Part shown: positions 6,025 through 11,776 of the stretch, in pieces
How positions within the stretch are numbered: the first letter of the stretch is position 1
Layout of the letters: each line of letters opens with the position of its first letter
Source of the DNA: Thermoplasmata archaeon
Lineage (GTDB): Archaea > Thermoplasmatota > Thermoplasmata > RBG-16-68-12 > JAGMCJ01
DNA length: 11,776 nt
Direction of reading: 5' to 3'
Assembly: GCA_023129265.1 (NCBI GenBank)
Contig: JAGMCJ010000144.1
Coordinates: 1-11,776, forward strand
The notes under the pieces: generated by a model
Told to the model about the DNA's origin: nothing
Database searches by the model: none
Seen by the model: the letters and a program-made list of their open reading frames with translations, nothing else
Translations under genes and position numbers: made by a program

Positions 6025-6588
6025 ATGGACATCCCTCTAATCCTCGCTCAGGCATTCTGGTTCATGATTCCCGCTTACGTCGCCAATCCTACCGCCGTGC
6101 TGTTCGGTGGCGGCAAGCCCATGGATTCCGGTCTGCACCTCAAGGATGGGCGGAGGCTTCTCGGTGACGGGAAGACGTGGAGAGGGTTTGCAGGCGGGAT
6201 TTTCTCCGGCATGCTCATCGGAAGCACTCAGCACTTGTCCGCGTCATTTGCGGGAGCGGGGCAGTTCGCTTTCGGCTCCCCATTCCAGGCCGCCTTTCTG
6301 ATATTCCTCCTTCCCTGTGGTGCCCTTCTGGGCGACATCCTGGGAAGTTTCATCAAGCGCAGGGCGGGGATTGAGAGAGGAGCCAAGACCCCAGGTCTGG
6401 ACCAGTATGACTTCCTCATAGGGGCAATCATTCTCCTTCTCGCGTTCCAGACAGGGTGGTTCTTGAGGATTTACGTCCTTGACGGCGCCATCATAGGTTT
6501 GATATTCATAGTCCTCATTACTCCTCCGTTGCATCGAGCTGTCAATGTCCTAGGATACAGACTCGGTAAGAAAGATGTCCCGTGGTGA
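6025..6588 (+). CDS. carS: CDP-archaeol synthase
   Basis: A membrane enzyme of archaeal phospholipid synthesis that joins CTP and digeranylgeranylglyceryl phosphate to make CDP-archaeol, the precursor of all polar head groups. The 187-residue product is a small CdsA-like integral membrane protein. The first membrane segment (about 4-24) ends in YVANPTAVLFGGGKP, and the conserved loop DGRRLLGDGKTWRG spans 41-54. Further hydrophobic segments lie at about 55-70, 86-108, 128-146 and 150-168. The CDP-transferase signature covers GDILGSFIKRR (103-113), GIERGAKTPGLDQYDFLIGA (115-134). The length is typical of CarS (DUF46). I took ATG 6025 because a TATA element lies about 27 bases upstream and all family similarity begins there; a longer open frame extends upstream but is not family-like. 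The stop overlaps the ribosome site of pyrE, suggesting one operon. Confidence 0.92.
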   Translation: MDIPLILAQAFWFMIPAYVANPTAVLFGGGKPMDSGLHLKDGRRLLGDGKTWRGFAGGIFSGMLIGSTQHLSASFAGAGQFAFGSPFQAAFLIFLLPCGALLGDILGSFIKRRAGIERGAKTPGLDQYDFLIGAIILLLAFQTGWFLRIYVLDGAIIGLIFIVLITPPLHRAVNVLGYRLGKKDVPW

Positions 6589-6589
6589 G
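6584..6589 (+). promoter_or_regulatory. Shine-Dalgarno site of pyrE, overlapping the carS stop
   Basis: GGTGAG lies four bases before ATG 6594 and includes the carS stop TGA (6586-6588). It closely matches the archaeal anti-Shine-Dalgarno and favours ATG 6594 over the in-frame GTG at 6582. It also points to coupled translation of carS and pyrE. Confidence 0.7.
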
Positions 6590-6593
6590 ACCA

Positions 6594-7232
6594 ATGGCTT
6601 TGTGTGAGATTTGCGGTATCAGGGAAGCAAGGAACGAATGCATCAGCTGTCACAGAACGGTGTGCGGCGACTGCATCATAACCATCGCAGGGGTCTGTGT
6701 GAAGTGCTCGAAGTCCGATGTGAGCGACTTGGTGACCGATCTGAAGAACACCAAGGCTCTGCAGTTCGGCAAGTTCACACTTGCCTCTGGCAAGGAGAGC
6801 GAGTACTACATCGACATAAAGAGGGCAATCACAGAGACCAGGGTGCTGGTGAAGATTGCGGAGAAAATCTCCCCTCATGCAACTGGCGCGGACCGGATAG
6901 CAGGCGTGGAGCTCGGGGCAGTGCCGATTGCCGTGGCGGTGGCCCTCAAGGTCGACCGACCGTTCGTCATCGTGAGAAAGGAGAGAAAAGAGCACGGCAC
7001 GGGAAAGATATTCGAGGGAGAGCTTGTCAAAGGGGACAGGGTCCTGTTCGTCGAGGACGTGACCACGACAGCCAACAGCCTGAAGAAGGCCATCCTGGAG
7101 CTCAGGGCGGAAGGGGCTCTCATAGAGAAGGCCGTCGTGGTCGTTGACAGGGAGGAGGGCGGACAGGAGAACCTGGGAGAGATTGGGGTCGAGCTCATAC
7201 CTCTGGTCAGGTCGACGGATTTGCTCGGCTAG
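6594..7232 (+). CDS. pyrE: Orotate phosphoribosyltransferase with N-terminal zinc finger
   Basis: Converts orotate and PRPP to OMP in de novo pyrimidine synthesis. The 212-residue product is a fusion. Residues 1-40 form a cysteine-rich module with eight cysteines (C4, C7, C16, C19, C24, C27, C35, C38), expected to bind two zinc ions in a cross-brace (B-box/RING-like) arrangement. Residues from about 45 on are a normal type I phosphoribosyltransferase. These include LQFGKFTLASGKESEYYID (56-74), the mobile catalytic loop RKERKEHGTG (128-137), and the PRPP signature VLFVEDVTTTANS (150-162). The usual enzyme lacks the finger, so the module is extra; it could mediate protein contacts or oligomerisation, which is inference. 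The start is ATG 6594, set by GGTGAG four bases upstream; GTG 6582 would add four residues. The gene follows carS with five bases between. Confidence 0.9.
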   Translation: MALCEICGIREARNECISCHRTVCGDCIITIAGVCVKCSKSDVSDLVTDLKNTKALQFGKFTLASGKESEYYIDIKRAITETRVLVKIAEKISPHATGADRIAGVELGAVPIAVAVALKVDRPFVIVRKERKEHGTGKIFEGELVKGDRVLFVEDVTTTANSLKKAILELRAEGALIEKAVVVVDREEGGQENLGEIGVELIPLVRSTDLLG

Positions 7233-7246
7233 AACAGCCGCGATTG

Positions 7247-7257
7247 TTTTAAATACT
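7247..7257 (+). promoter_or_regulatory. TATA box of the peptidase gene (leaderless)
   Basis: TTTTAAATACT is centred about 27 bases before ATG 7279, placing the transcript start at that ATG. This favours 7279 over the in-frame ATG at 7267 and gives the peptidase its own promoter, separate from carS-pyrE. Confidence 0.6.
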
Positions 7258-7278
7258 GGGCTGAAAATGATTTCAACG

Positions 7279-9336
7279 ATGAAAAGGGTTCTGGCTCTTT
7301 TTCTCATTCTGACCTTCCTACTTGCTGGTCTCTCACTGACCCAGGAGGGCAGAGCCCAGGGTACGAAATGGACGATAATGGTCTACATGGCCGCAGACAA
7401 CAACCTGGAGGACATGAGCCTTCTCGACTTCGCGGAGATGGCTCAAGTCGGCTCGACCGAGGACGTGAAGATCGTCGTTCAGTACGACAGGAAGATCGGC
7501 GGGGCCACAACCAACCCCGATTGGACCTCGACGAAGAGGTTTCTCGTGCAGGAGGGCGACCAGCCTCTCCCAGGCAACAACATATCGGACATCGGGGAGG
7601 CTGCCATGGACGATCCCAACACGCTCGTGGACTTCGTGGACTGGGCGATGAGCGGCTTTCCAGCGGACCACTACTTCCTCGTCCTGTGGGATCACGGACT
7701 GAGCTGGCAGGGTCTGGTCAAGGACGAGTCGAACTCCTCCAACTATCTGACAACGCCGGAACTCGGAGCGGCTCTCCAGCAGATCGTGGCGGACAACGGC
7801 GGGAGAAAGCTCGACATCGTGGGATTCGACACGTGCAGAACCACGCTGGAGATAATGTACGAGATCAGGGACTACGTTGACTTCATCGTTGGTTCGGAAA
7901 AGGACGAGGATGCTCGCGGTTGGGCATATGACGACTTCCTTGGGCCCCTCGTTGAAAACCCATTGATGACCCCTTTCGAGCTTTCGAGAGAGGTCGTGGA
8001 CTCATTCATCGAGGAGTACGAGGGGTTGAGCTCATATTCCGCCATTCTCTCCAGCATCAATTCGACCAGGATTGACAGCCTGGTCGAATCGCTGGACGAC
8101 CTCGTCTGGGATCTGTACCATTTCATTCCATACTACGGTGAGGAGATAAGGGCCGCTTGGAAAGCCACAGAGAAGTACGAGGTAGACGAAAGGGATCTTT
8201 TTGACCTGGCGGACGAGCTCATCAACCACGTCGACAACGTCAGGATTGAGCGAAAGGCCGAGGTGGTGAAATCCCACGTCCTCTTCGCGGTCGCGTACGA
8301 GAGACACTGGGACAATGAGCAGGACGCGGTCAGGCTCATCGACGCCCATGGGATATCCCTGTCATATCCCACCTCACAGGTGCTGATGTCGTACAACGAC
8401 CTCGCATTCAGCACTGACACGCTCTGGGACGAGTATCTGGACTACTACCGGACCTCCGGGAAGAACGTCTCATTCCTTGACGTCGTTGGAAGCAACCTGG
8501 ACTTGAATGGCGATTTCCTCAACGATACGATGGCTGTCACGCTCACGAGCGAAATCGATGGCTATGTGGAATACGAGATCTACAGGTCGGACGAATTCGT
8601 GAAGGAAGGCCGCGTTGACGTGACAGCGGGGGAGCCCGAGACAATCGTCTACAGTCCCTTGGTCCCTGGCTATTACAACTACTACTTCTACCTCTTCAAT
8701 GATACTGGCTATCTCAGGAACTACACAACAATCATGTCGAACGAGATGTCCAGGGATCCCGTCTTGTATGAGGAGGCTCTCTGCGTTGAGGGGCTTATTG
8801 CCGTCCATGGAAGGGCGAGGGACGAGAAAGGCAGAAACCTGGTGGACGCAACCATCATCATGAGGAACGTCGACACGTCTGAGACACTTGAGGCGACGAC
8901 GAACGGGAGCGGATACACCTTTGAGATTGTCTTCCCCAGATGGATGCAGGCCGGGGACACAGTGGAGATAAACGCTTCGTATGAGGGGAGGGTCGGAGGA
9001 GTCTCGTTCGTGGTTCCCAGCAGTCCCCTGGATATGTCATATGACGTGGTCATAGACGTTGGAGGGCAATTCGACTTGCCCCTCATCATTCTGATTCTGG
9101 CGATAGCCATCGTTGCGTCCGTGGTACTGACGTCACGCGTGATGAGACCGAGGGGTGTGGAGACGGAGCCGGAGAAGGGAGACGTCCCGCCACCGTCCAA
9201 TGAGTGTGGGATCTGTGGTGCGGAGATCAACCTGGGCACCTTCTCTGTCGAGTGCTCGAGTTGCGGTTCCATGTATCATTCTGCATGCGTCAAGAGCAAG
9301 AAGAGATGCCCGTCGTGCAGGAAAGCGTTCATCTGA
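7279..9336 (+). CDS. Secreted, membrane-anchored clostripain-family (C11) peptidase with C-terminal RING/PHD-like finger
   Basis: A 685-residue predicted surface cysteine peptidase. An N-terminal signal peptide (about 1-27: KR, a hydrophobic LALFLILTFLLAGLSL core, then EGRAQ) is followed by a clostripain-like domain. It begins KWTIMVYMAADNNLE (30-44), with the catalytic His139 in LVLWDHGLSW and the nucleophile Cys186 in DIVGFDTCRTTLEIMYE, the dyad of family C11. Residues of about 400-590 look like beta-sandwich modules. A membrane segment lies at about 599-618, followed by basic residues (RVMRPR). The last 45 residues hold C643, C646, C659, C662, H667, C670, C677 and C680, a C4HC3 cross-brace zinc finger predicted to face the cytoplasm. 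ATG 7279 is set by the TATA spacing and the signal peptide. Peptidase activity is inferred from the motifs; the finger's role is unknown. Confidence 0.87.
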   Translation: MKRVLALFLILTFLLAGLSLTQEGRAQGTKWTIMVYMAADNNLEDMSLLDFAEMAQVGSTEDVKIVVQYDRKIGGATTNPDWTSTKRFLVQEGDQPLPGNNISDIGEAAMDDPNTLVDFVDWAMSGFPADHYFLVLWDHGLSWQGLVKDESNSSNYLTTPELGAALQQIVADNGGRKLDIVGFDTCRTTLEIMYEIRDYVDFIVGSEKDEDARGWAYDDFLGPLVENPLMTPFELSREVVDSFIEEYEGLSSYSAILSSINSTRIDSLVESLDDLVWDLYHFIPYYGEEIRAAWKATEKYEVDERDLFDLADELINHVDNVRIERKAEVVKSHVLFAVAYERHWDNEQDAVRLIDAHGISLSYPTSQVLMSYNDLAFSTDTLWDEYLDYYRTSGKNVSFLDVVGSNLDLNGDFLNDTMAVTLTSEIDGYVEYEIYRSDEFVKEGRVDVTAGEPETIVYSPLVPGYYNYYFYLFNDTGYLRNYTTIMSNEMSRDPVLYEEALCVEGLIAVHGRARDEKGRNLVDATIIMRNVDTSETLEATTNGSGYTFEIVFPRWMQAGDTVEINASYEGRVGGVSFVVPSSPLDMSYDVVIDVGGQFDLPLIILILAIAIVASVVLTSRVMRPRGVETEPEKGDVPPPSNECGICGAEINLGTFSVECSSCGSMYHSACVKSKKRCPSCRKAFI

Positions 9337-9366
9337 AACACTTTCATCAACCCCTCCCTTTCGGAG

Positions 9367-9404
9367 CTTTAAGTAGGCGGAGAGCAACTCCTCTATAGGG
9401 GTGA
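9367..9404 (+). promoter_or_regulatory. TATA box and ribosome-binding site of the HARP-repeat gene
   Basis: CTTTAAGTA at 9367-9375 is a plausible TATA box with transcription near 9397. AGGGGTGA (9397-9404) is a strong Shine-Dalgarno match just before the GTG start at 9408. The remainder of the 71-base gap contains a C/T-rich stretch (9350-9361) that could end the peptidase transcript. Confidence 0.5.
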
Positions 9405-9407
9405 AAC

Positions 9408-9905
9408 GTGAAGCAGGTTCTAATCACTAGGAAGGGGGACGAGGTTTCCATCAAGTTCGACTATGAGAGGAACCTAGTGAACGTCGCGAAGGGTCTAGAG
9501 AAGAGAAGGTTCGATCCGGAAACGAAGGAGTGGCTTGCTCCGCTCCACCACTACAGGTATGTGGTGAAGGAATTCGAAGCGGCGAACTGTTTGCTAAGGA
9601 TCGACCCGAGCATCGAGGAACTGCTGATAAACAAGGTCGACATCGAGAAGAAGTTGCCAGTCGTTCACATAAGGAGCAACTCTGCTGAGTACCAGATCTC
9701 CTTTGAGTACGATGAGCAGATTGTGAGAACGATGAAAGCACTTCCCGAGAAGCGATTCGATTCCGTTCTGAAGATGTGGGCGGTGCCCATAAGGGATCGG
9801 GAGAGGACGCTCGAGCAGATACTCTACAGGTTGGAATTCGTGGATTGTGAGGTGTCACTCGAAGGAGACCTGGCAGACCCAGACGATATTAGGAAACATA
9901 CTTAA
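9408..9905 (+). CDS. Stand-alone protein with two HARP-like repeats
   Basis: A 165-residue basic/acidic soluble protein made of two related halves. Repeat 1 (about 13-57) reads VSIKFDYERNLVNVAKGLEK then RRFDPETKEWLAPL. Repeat 2 (about 95-140) reads YQISFEYDEQIVRTMKALPE then KRFDSVLKMWAVPI. Both follow the pattern F-x-Y-[DE]-x2-[IL]-V-x2-[MA]-K-x-L-x3-RFD-x4-K-x-W-x2-P, which resembles the HARP domain of SMARCAL1-type annealing helicases (RFDP, then K-x-W). No helicase domain is present. By analogy it may bind branched or single-stranded DNA; this is inference. GTG 9408 is preceded by AGGGGTGA. It lies 47 bases upstream of xseA on the same strand, and a weak TATA for xseA overlaps its stop, so co-transcription is possible. 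Confidence 0.72.
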   Translation: MKQVLITRKGDEVSIKFDYERNLVNVAKGLEKRRFDPETKEWLAPLHHYRYVVKEFEAANCLLRIDPSIEELLINKVDIEKKLPVVHIRSNSAEYQISFEYDEQIVRTMKALPEKRFDSVLKMWAVPIRDRERTLEQILYRLEFVDCEVSLEGDLADPDDIRKHT

Positions 9906-9908
9906 ACC
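9897..9908 (+). promoter_or_regulatory. Weak candidate TATA box of xseA
   Basis: CATACTTAAACC overlaps the stop codon of the preceding gene. It would start transcription near 9930, leaving a leader of about 23 nt with GATGAGGGA (9942-9950) as the ribosome site for ATG 9953. It may be incidental if the genes form one operon. Confidence 0.3.
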
Positions 9909-9952
9909 AACCTCTCTTTCCTTTGCTGAAGTCGGAAACGTGATGAGGGAGT

Positions 9953-11188
9953 ATGCCCGAAGAGGCTCGAAAGATATTCTCGGTGACCGAGGTCACAGAC
10001 ACCATCCGCAATCTGCTGAGAGAAGAGCCCTCTCTGACCGGGGTCGCTGTCAGAGGGGAGCTGAGCAACTACGGGAAGTCGGCGCAGGGTCATTGCTACT
10101 TCACGCTCAAGGATGAGAATTCCTCCCTGAAGTGCGTCCTGTTCAGAGGCGACGCGGAGCGTCTTGAACTCGACCTAGAGGACGGCCAGAAGATTGTCGC
10201 ATCCGGGGACATCGACGTCTACCGACCGTCCGGATCCTATCAACTGATTGTGAGGGAGGTCAACCTCGAGGGTGTCGGTGAATTGTATCAGAAGTTCCTT
10301 CAGCTCAAGAAGCTCTTGGAAACGGAGGGCCTTTTCGCCGAGGAACACAAGAAACCTCTCCCGGCATTTCCCGCCAAGATAGGCGTTGTCACATCCGCGA
10401 AAGGAGCGGCATTTCGCGACGTCGTGAAGGTCCTCGGTAGGAGGTTCCCGCTGGCGGACATTATCCTTGCGCCAGCGCTTGTTCAGGGAAGCGGTGCCCC
10501 GGAATCCATCGTCTCCGCAATTGAAATCCTGAACAGGTACGACGGCATCGATGTCATGATAGTCGGCAGGGGCGGCGGAGCCTTCGAGGAACTCGCATGC
10601 TTCAACGACGAATCTGTGGCACGCACCATTTTCGATTCCCATATCCCCGTGGTCTCCGCAGTCGGACACGAAACGGACTTCACAATCGCTGACTTCGTGG
10701 CGGACAGGAGAGCGGCCACGCCCAGTGCGGCCGCCGAACTCGTGGCTCCTGACATCACAGAACTGCAAACATCTGTCGATACGTACAGGGAAAGCCTGGT
10801 CTGGGGTCTCAAGAACATGCTTGAGTCGAGAAAGAGGGACATTAAGAGGTTGGAGTCGGGCCTCTCGTCGGATGTGGTCCTCGACCAGATAAGGACGCAC
10901 TCTCAGAGGCTCGATGACCGCTTCCTGCAGATGAGCCGGGCTCTGAAGTCATTCCTGAGCATTCGGAGAGAAGGTCTGAGGAAGCTGGGCGGTATGCTCG
11001 GGACCGCTGACCCGCTGGCAACACTGGACAGGGGGTATTCCATTGTGCTTAAGCTCCCGGGCAAGAACGTGATCGAGACGATTGAGTCCATCGACTTGGG
11101 TGACGACGTTCTTGTGATGGTAAGGGATGGTGAGATTTACTGTGTCGTGAAGAACTTGAAGGAGGTGGAAAGACGACCGAGGAAATGA
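9953..11188 (+). CDS. xseA: Exodeoxyribonuclease VII large subunit
   Basis: Catalytic subunit of exonuclease VII, which degrades single-stranded DNA from both ends to oligonucleotides without needing a metal ion. The 411-residue product has an N-terminal OB fold (about 7-103; FSVTEVTDTIRNLL, GHCYFTLKD). The catalytic domain follows, with KIGVVTSAKGAAFRDV (142-157), VGRGGGAFEELACFNDE (204-220) and the hallmark SAVGHETDFTIADFVADRR (235-253) then ATPSAAAE. Asp156, Arg206, His239 and Asp242 correspond to E. coli Asp155, Arg205, His238 and Asp241 (from memory). A helical region (about 268-350) and a small C-terminal beta domain (LDRGYSIV) follow. It is somewhat shorter than the E. coli protein (about 456), with a reduced coiled-coil arm. 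Its stop overlaps the xseB start by four bases (ATGA), so translation is probably coupled. Confidence 0.94.
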   Translation: MPEEARKIFSVTEVTDTIRNLLREEPSLTGVAVRGELSNYGKSAQGHCYFTLKDENSSLKCVLFRGDAERLELDLEDGQKIVASGDIDVYRPSGSYQLIVREVNLEGVGELYQKFLQLKKLLETEGLFAEEHKKPLPAFPAKIGVVTSAKGAAFRDVVKVLGRRFPLADIILAPALVQGSGAPESIVSAIEILNRYDGIDVMIVGRGGGAFEELACFNDESVARTIFDSHIPVVSAVGHETDFTIADFVADRRAATPSAAAELVAPDITELQTSVDTYRESLVWGLKNMLESRKRDIKRLESGLSSDVVLDQIRTHSQRLDDRFLQMSRALKSFLSIRREGLRKLGGMLGTADPLATLDRGYSIVLKLPGKNVIETIESIDLGDDVLVMVRDGEIYCVVKNLKEVERRPRK

Positions 11189-11394
11189 CATTTGAGGACG
11201 CTCTGGAACGGTTGGAGAACATCGTGGACACGCTTTCCAAGGGGAAGCTCTCACTGGACGAGGGAATGGAGAGATTTGAGGAGGGAATCCGACTCTTCCG
11301 ACTCTGCGATGAGAAGCTGAGAAGCGCGGAGCAACGAGTCTCGGTTCTGACCCAGTCCCAAGAGGGCGTCGAGGAAATACCGTATGATGAGTGA
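11185..11394 (+). CDS. xseB: Exodeoxyribonuclease VII small subunit
   Basis: The small helical subunit that binds the helical arm of XseA and is needed for exonuclease VII activity. The 69-residue product has the expected two-helix hairpin: FEDALERLENIVDTLSKG (3-20), then LSLDEGMERFEEGIRLFRLC (22-41). The usual acidic tail follows. The length is typical. ATG 11185 overlaps the xseA TGA in an ATGA arrangement, with GAGGA (11179-11183) as its ribosome site inside xseA. It converges with the last gene of the window across 25 bases. A weak GAGCG/CGCTC inverted match at 11415-11439 runs into that neighbour and is not a convincing terminator. Confidence 0.93.
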   Translation: MTFEDALERLENIVDTLSKGKLSLDEGMERFEEGIRLFRLCDEKLRSAEQRVSVLTQSQEGVEEIPYDE

Positions 11395-11419
11395 GCGGGA
11401 CGCCTAGAACAATCGAGCG

Positions 11420-11728
11420 TCACCGCTGAGAGAGCGCTCCAAGCGAGTGAAACTCCTCTCCTAGGAGTTCCATCTCCTTCTTGATGGTCTCTCCTTCTGC
11501 AGTGCTGCATTTGCCCCAGAACTGCGAGTGTCTGGGCCTCTCCCAGTCTATGTGGATCTCCAGTATCCGCGGACCTCTCTCGTTCTCTCTGAATATCCTG
11601 AGGTGGAATCTGGGGTACCTCGTCTTGAATATGGGTCTGGTGGCGACGATCTCTTCCGTCGACTCCACTATCCAGTATCCCTTCTTTCGGAGTGTGTTGA
11701 GCAGTTCTACGATCTCCACTTCGTCCAT
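11420..11728 (-). CDS. Hypothetical small protein
   Basis: A 102-residue soluble protein that I cannot assign. It starts with a helix (MDEVEIVELLNTLRKKGYWI). Beta-rich sequence follows, with alternating polar and hydrophobic residues (RFHLRIFRE, PRILEIHIDWERP), then a QFWGKC motif and a closing helix (TIKKEMELLGEEF). The pattern and the charged, G/C-ending codons look like a real gene. The start could be ATG 11728 or TTG 11740, which would add four residues; neither has a clear Shine-Dalgarno sequence. An upstream in-frame stop at 11747-11749 prevents further extension. The gene points toward xseB and may belong to an operon whose earlier genes lie beyond the right edge. Confidence 0.6.
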   Translation of the reverse strand: MDEVEIVELLNTLRKKGYWIVESTEEIVATRPIFKTRYPRFHLRIFRENERGPRILEIHIDWERPRHSQFWGKCSTAEGETIKKEMELLGEEFHSLGALSQR

Positions 11729-11776
11729 TTTCTCGCGCAAGGCGAATCAGCTCTTCTCGCTCATCTTTCTGCCCGC

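Noticed and set aside
7144..7278. Upstream extension of the peptidase frame into pyrE
   Set aside because: The added residues are an out-of-frame reading of the pyrE 3' end. The signal peptide and TATA spacing place the start at 7279.
11415..11439. Inverted match GAGCG/CGCTC as a terminator between xseB and the last gene
   Set aside because: The stem is five bases with a 15-base loop, has no T-run and runs into coding sequence of the 11420 gene.
11747..11776. Tail of a further minus-strand gene at the right edge (ending MSEKS and TGA at 11747-11749)
   Set aside because: Only nine codons are visible and a second frame is also open to the edge, so neither can be supported as coding.
1..11776. 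CRISPR array, tRNA or rRNA genes, toxin-antitoxin pair or prophage
   Set aside because: No regularly spaced repeats, cloverleaf-like segments, paired small toxin-type genes or phage genes were seen. Apart from the insertion sequence the window reads as ordinary chromosomal genes.

Overview
The window looks like a compact stretch of chromosome from a euryarchaeon, most plausibly of the Thermoplasmatota; the phylum is my inference from the gene mix, not proven by the sequence. The archaeal markers are CDP-archaeol synthase, archaeal-type SepF, an XPD helicase with an FeS domain, a UPF0216 protein and two KaiC-like ATPases of the archaeal RadA/KaiC type. Most genes have a TATA element centred about 25 bases before the start codon, so many of the transcripts are probably leaderless or have very short leaders.

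Layout, left to right. Bases 2-118 are the tail of an unidentified gene. SepF (251-634, +) converges with and overlaps KaiC-like ATPase 1 (618-1409, -). Upstream of that ATPase lies an intact IS6-type insertion sequence (1552-2281) with 16-bp perfect terminal inverted repeats and an 8-bp target duplication. Next come a small archaeal protein with a winged-helix look (2345-2767, +) and a converging UPF0216 gene (2790-3212, -). The UPF0216 gene diverges from an XPD/DinG-type helicase (3317-5233, +), which overlaps KaiC-like ATPase 2 (5183-5890, -) tail to tail by 51 bases. ATPase 2 diverges from carS (6025-6588, +). After carS follow pyrE with an extra N-terminal zinc finger (6594-7232, +) and a secreted, membrane-anchored clostripain-family peptidase with a C-terminal RING/PHD-like zinc finger (7279-9336, +). 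A stand-alone protein with two HARP-like repeats (9408-9905, +) comes next, then the exonuclease VII operon xseA-xseB (9953-11394, +) and an unidentified small gene (11420-11728, -).

Functional themes are DNA metabolism (XPD helicase, HARP-repeat protein, exonuclease VII), division and envelope (SepF, CDP-archaeol synthase, surface peptidase), pyrimidine synthesis (PyrE), and two paralogous KaiC-like ATPases of unknown role. The most unusual points are: (i) near-identical eight-ligand cross-brace zinc-finger patterns at the N-terminus of PyrE and the C-terminus of the adjacent peptidase; (ii) the ectopeptidase/TM/RING-like architecture; (iii) the helicase-free tandem HARP protein directly before exonuclease VII; and (iv) the recent-looking IS insertion between two divergent promoters. 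I see no tRNA, rRNA, CRISPR array or prophage.
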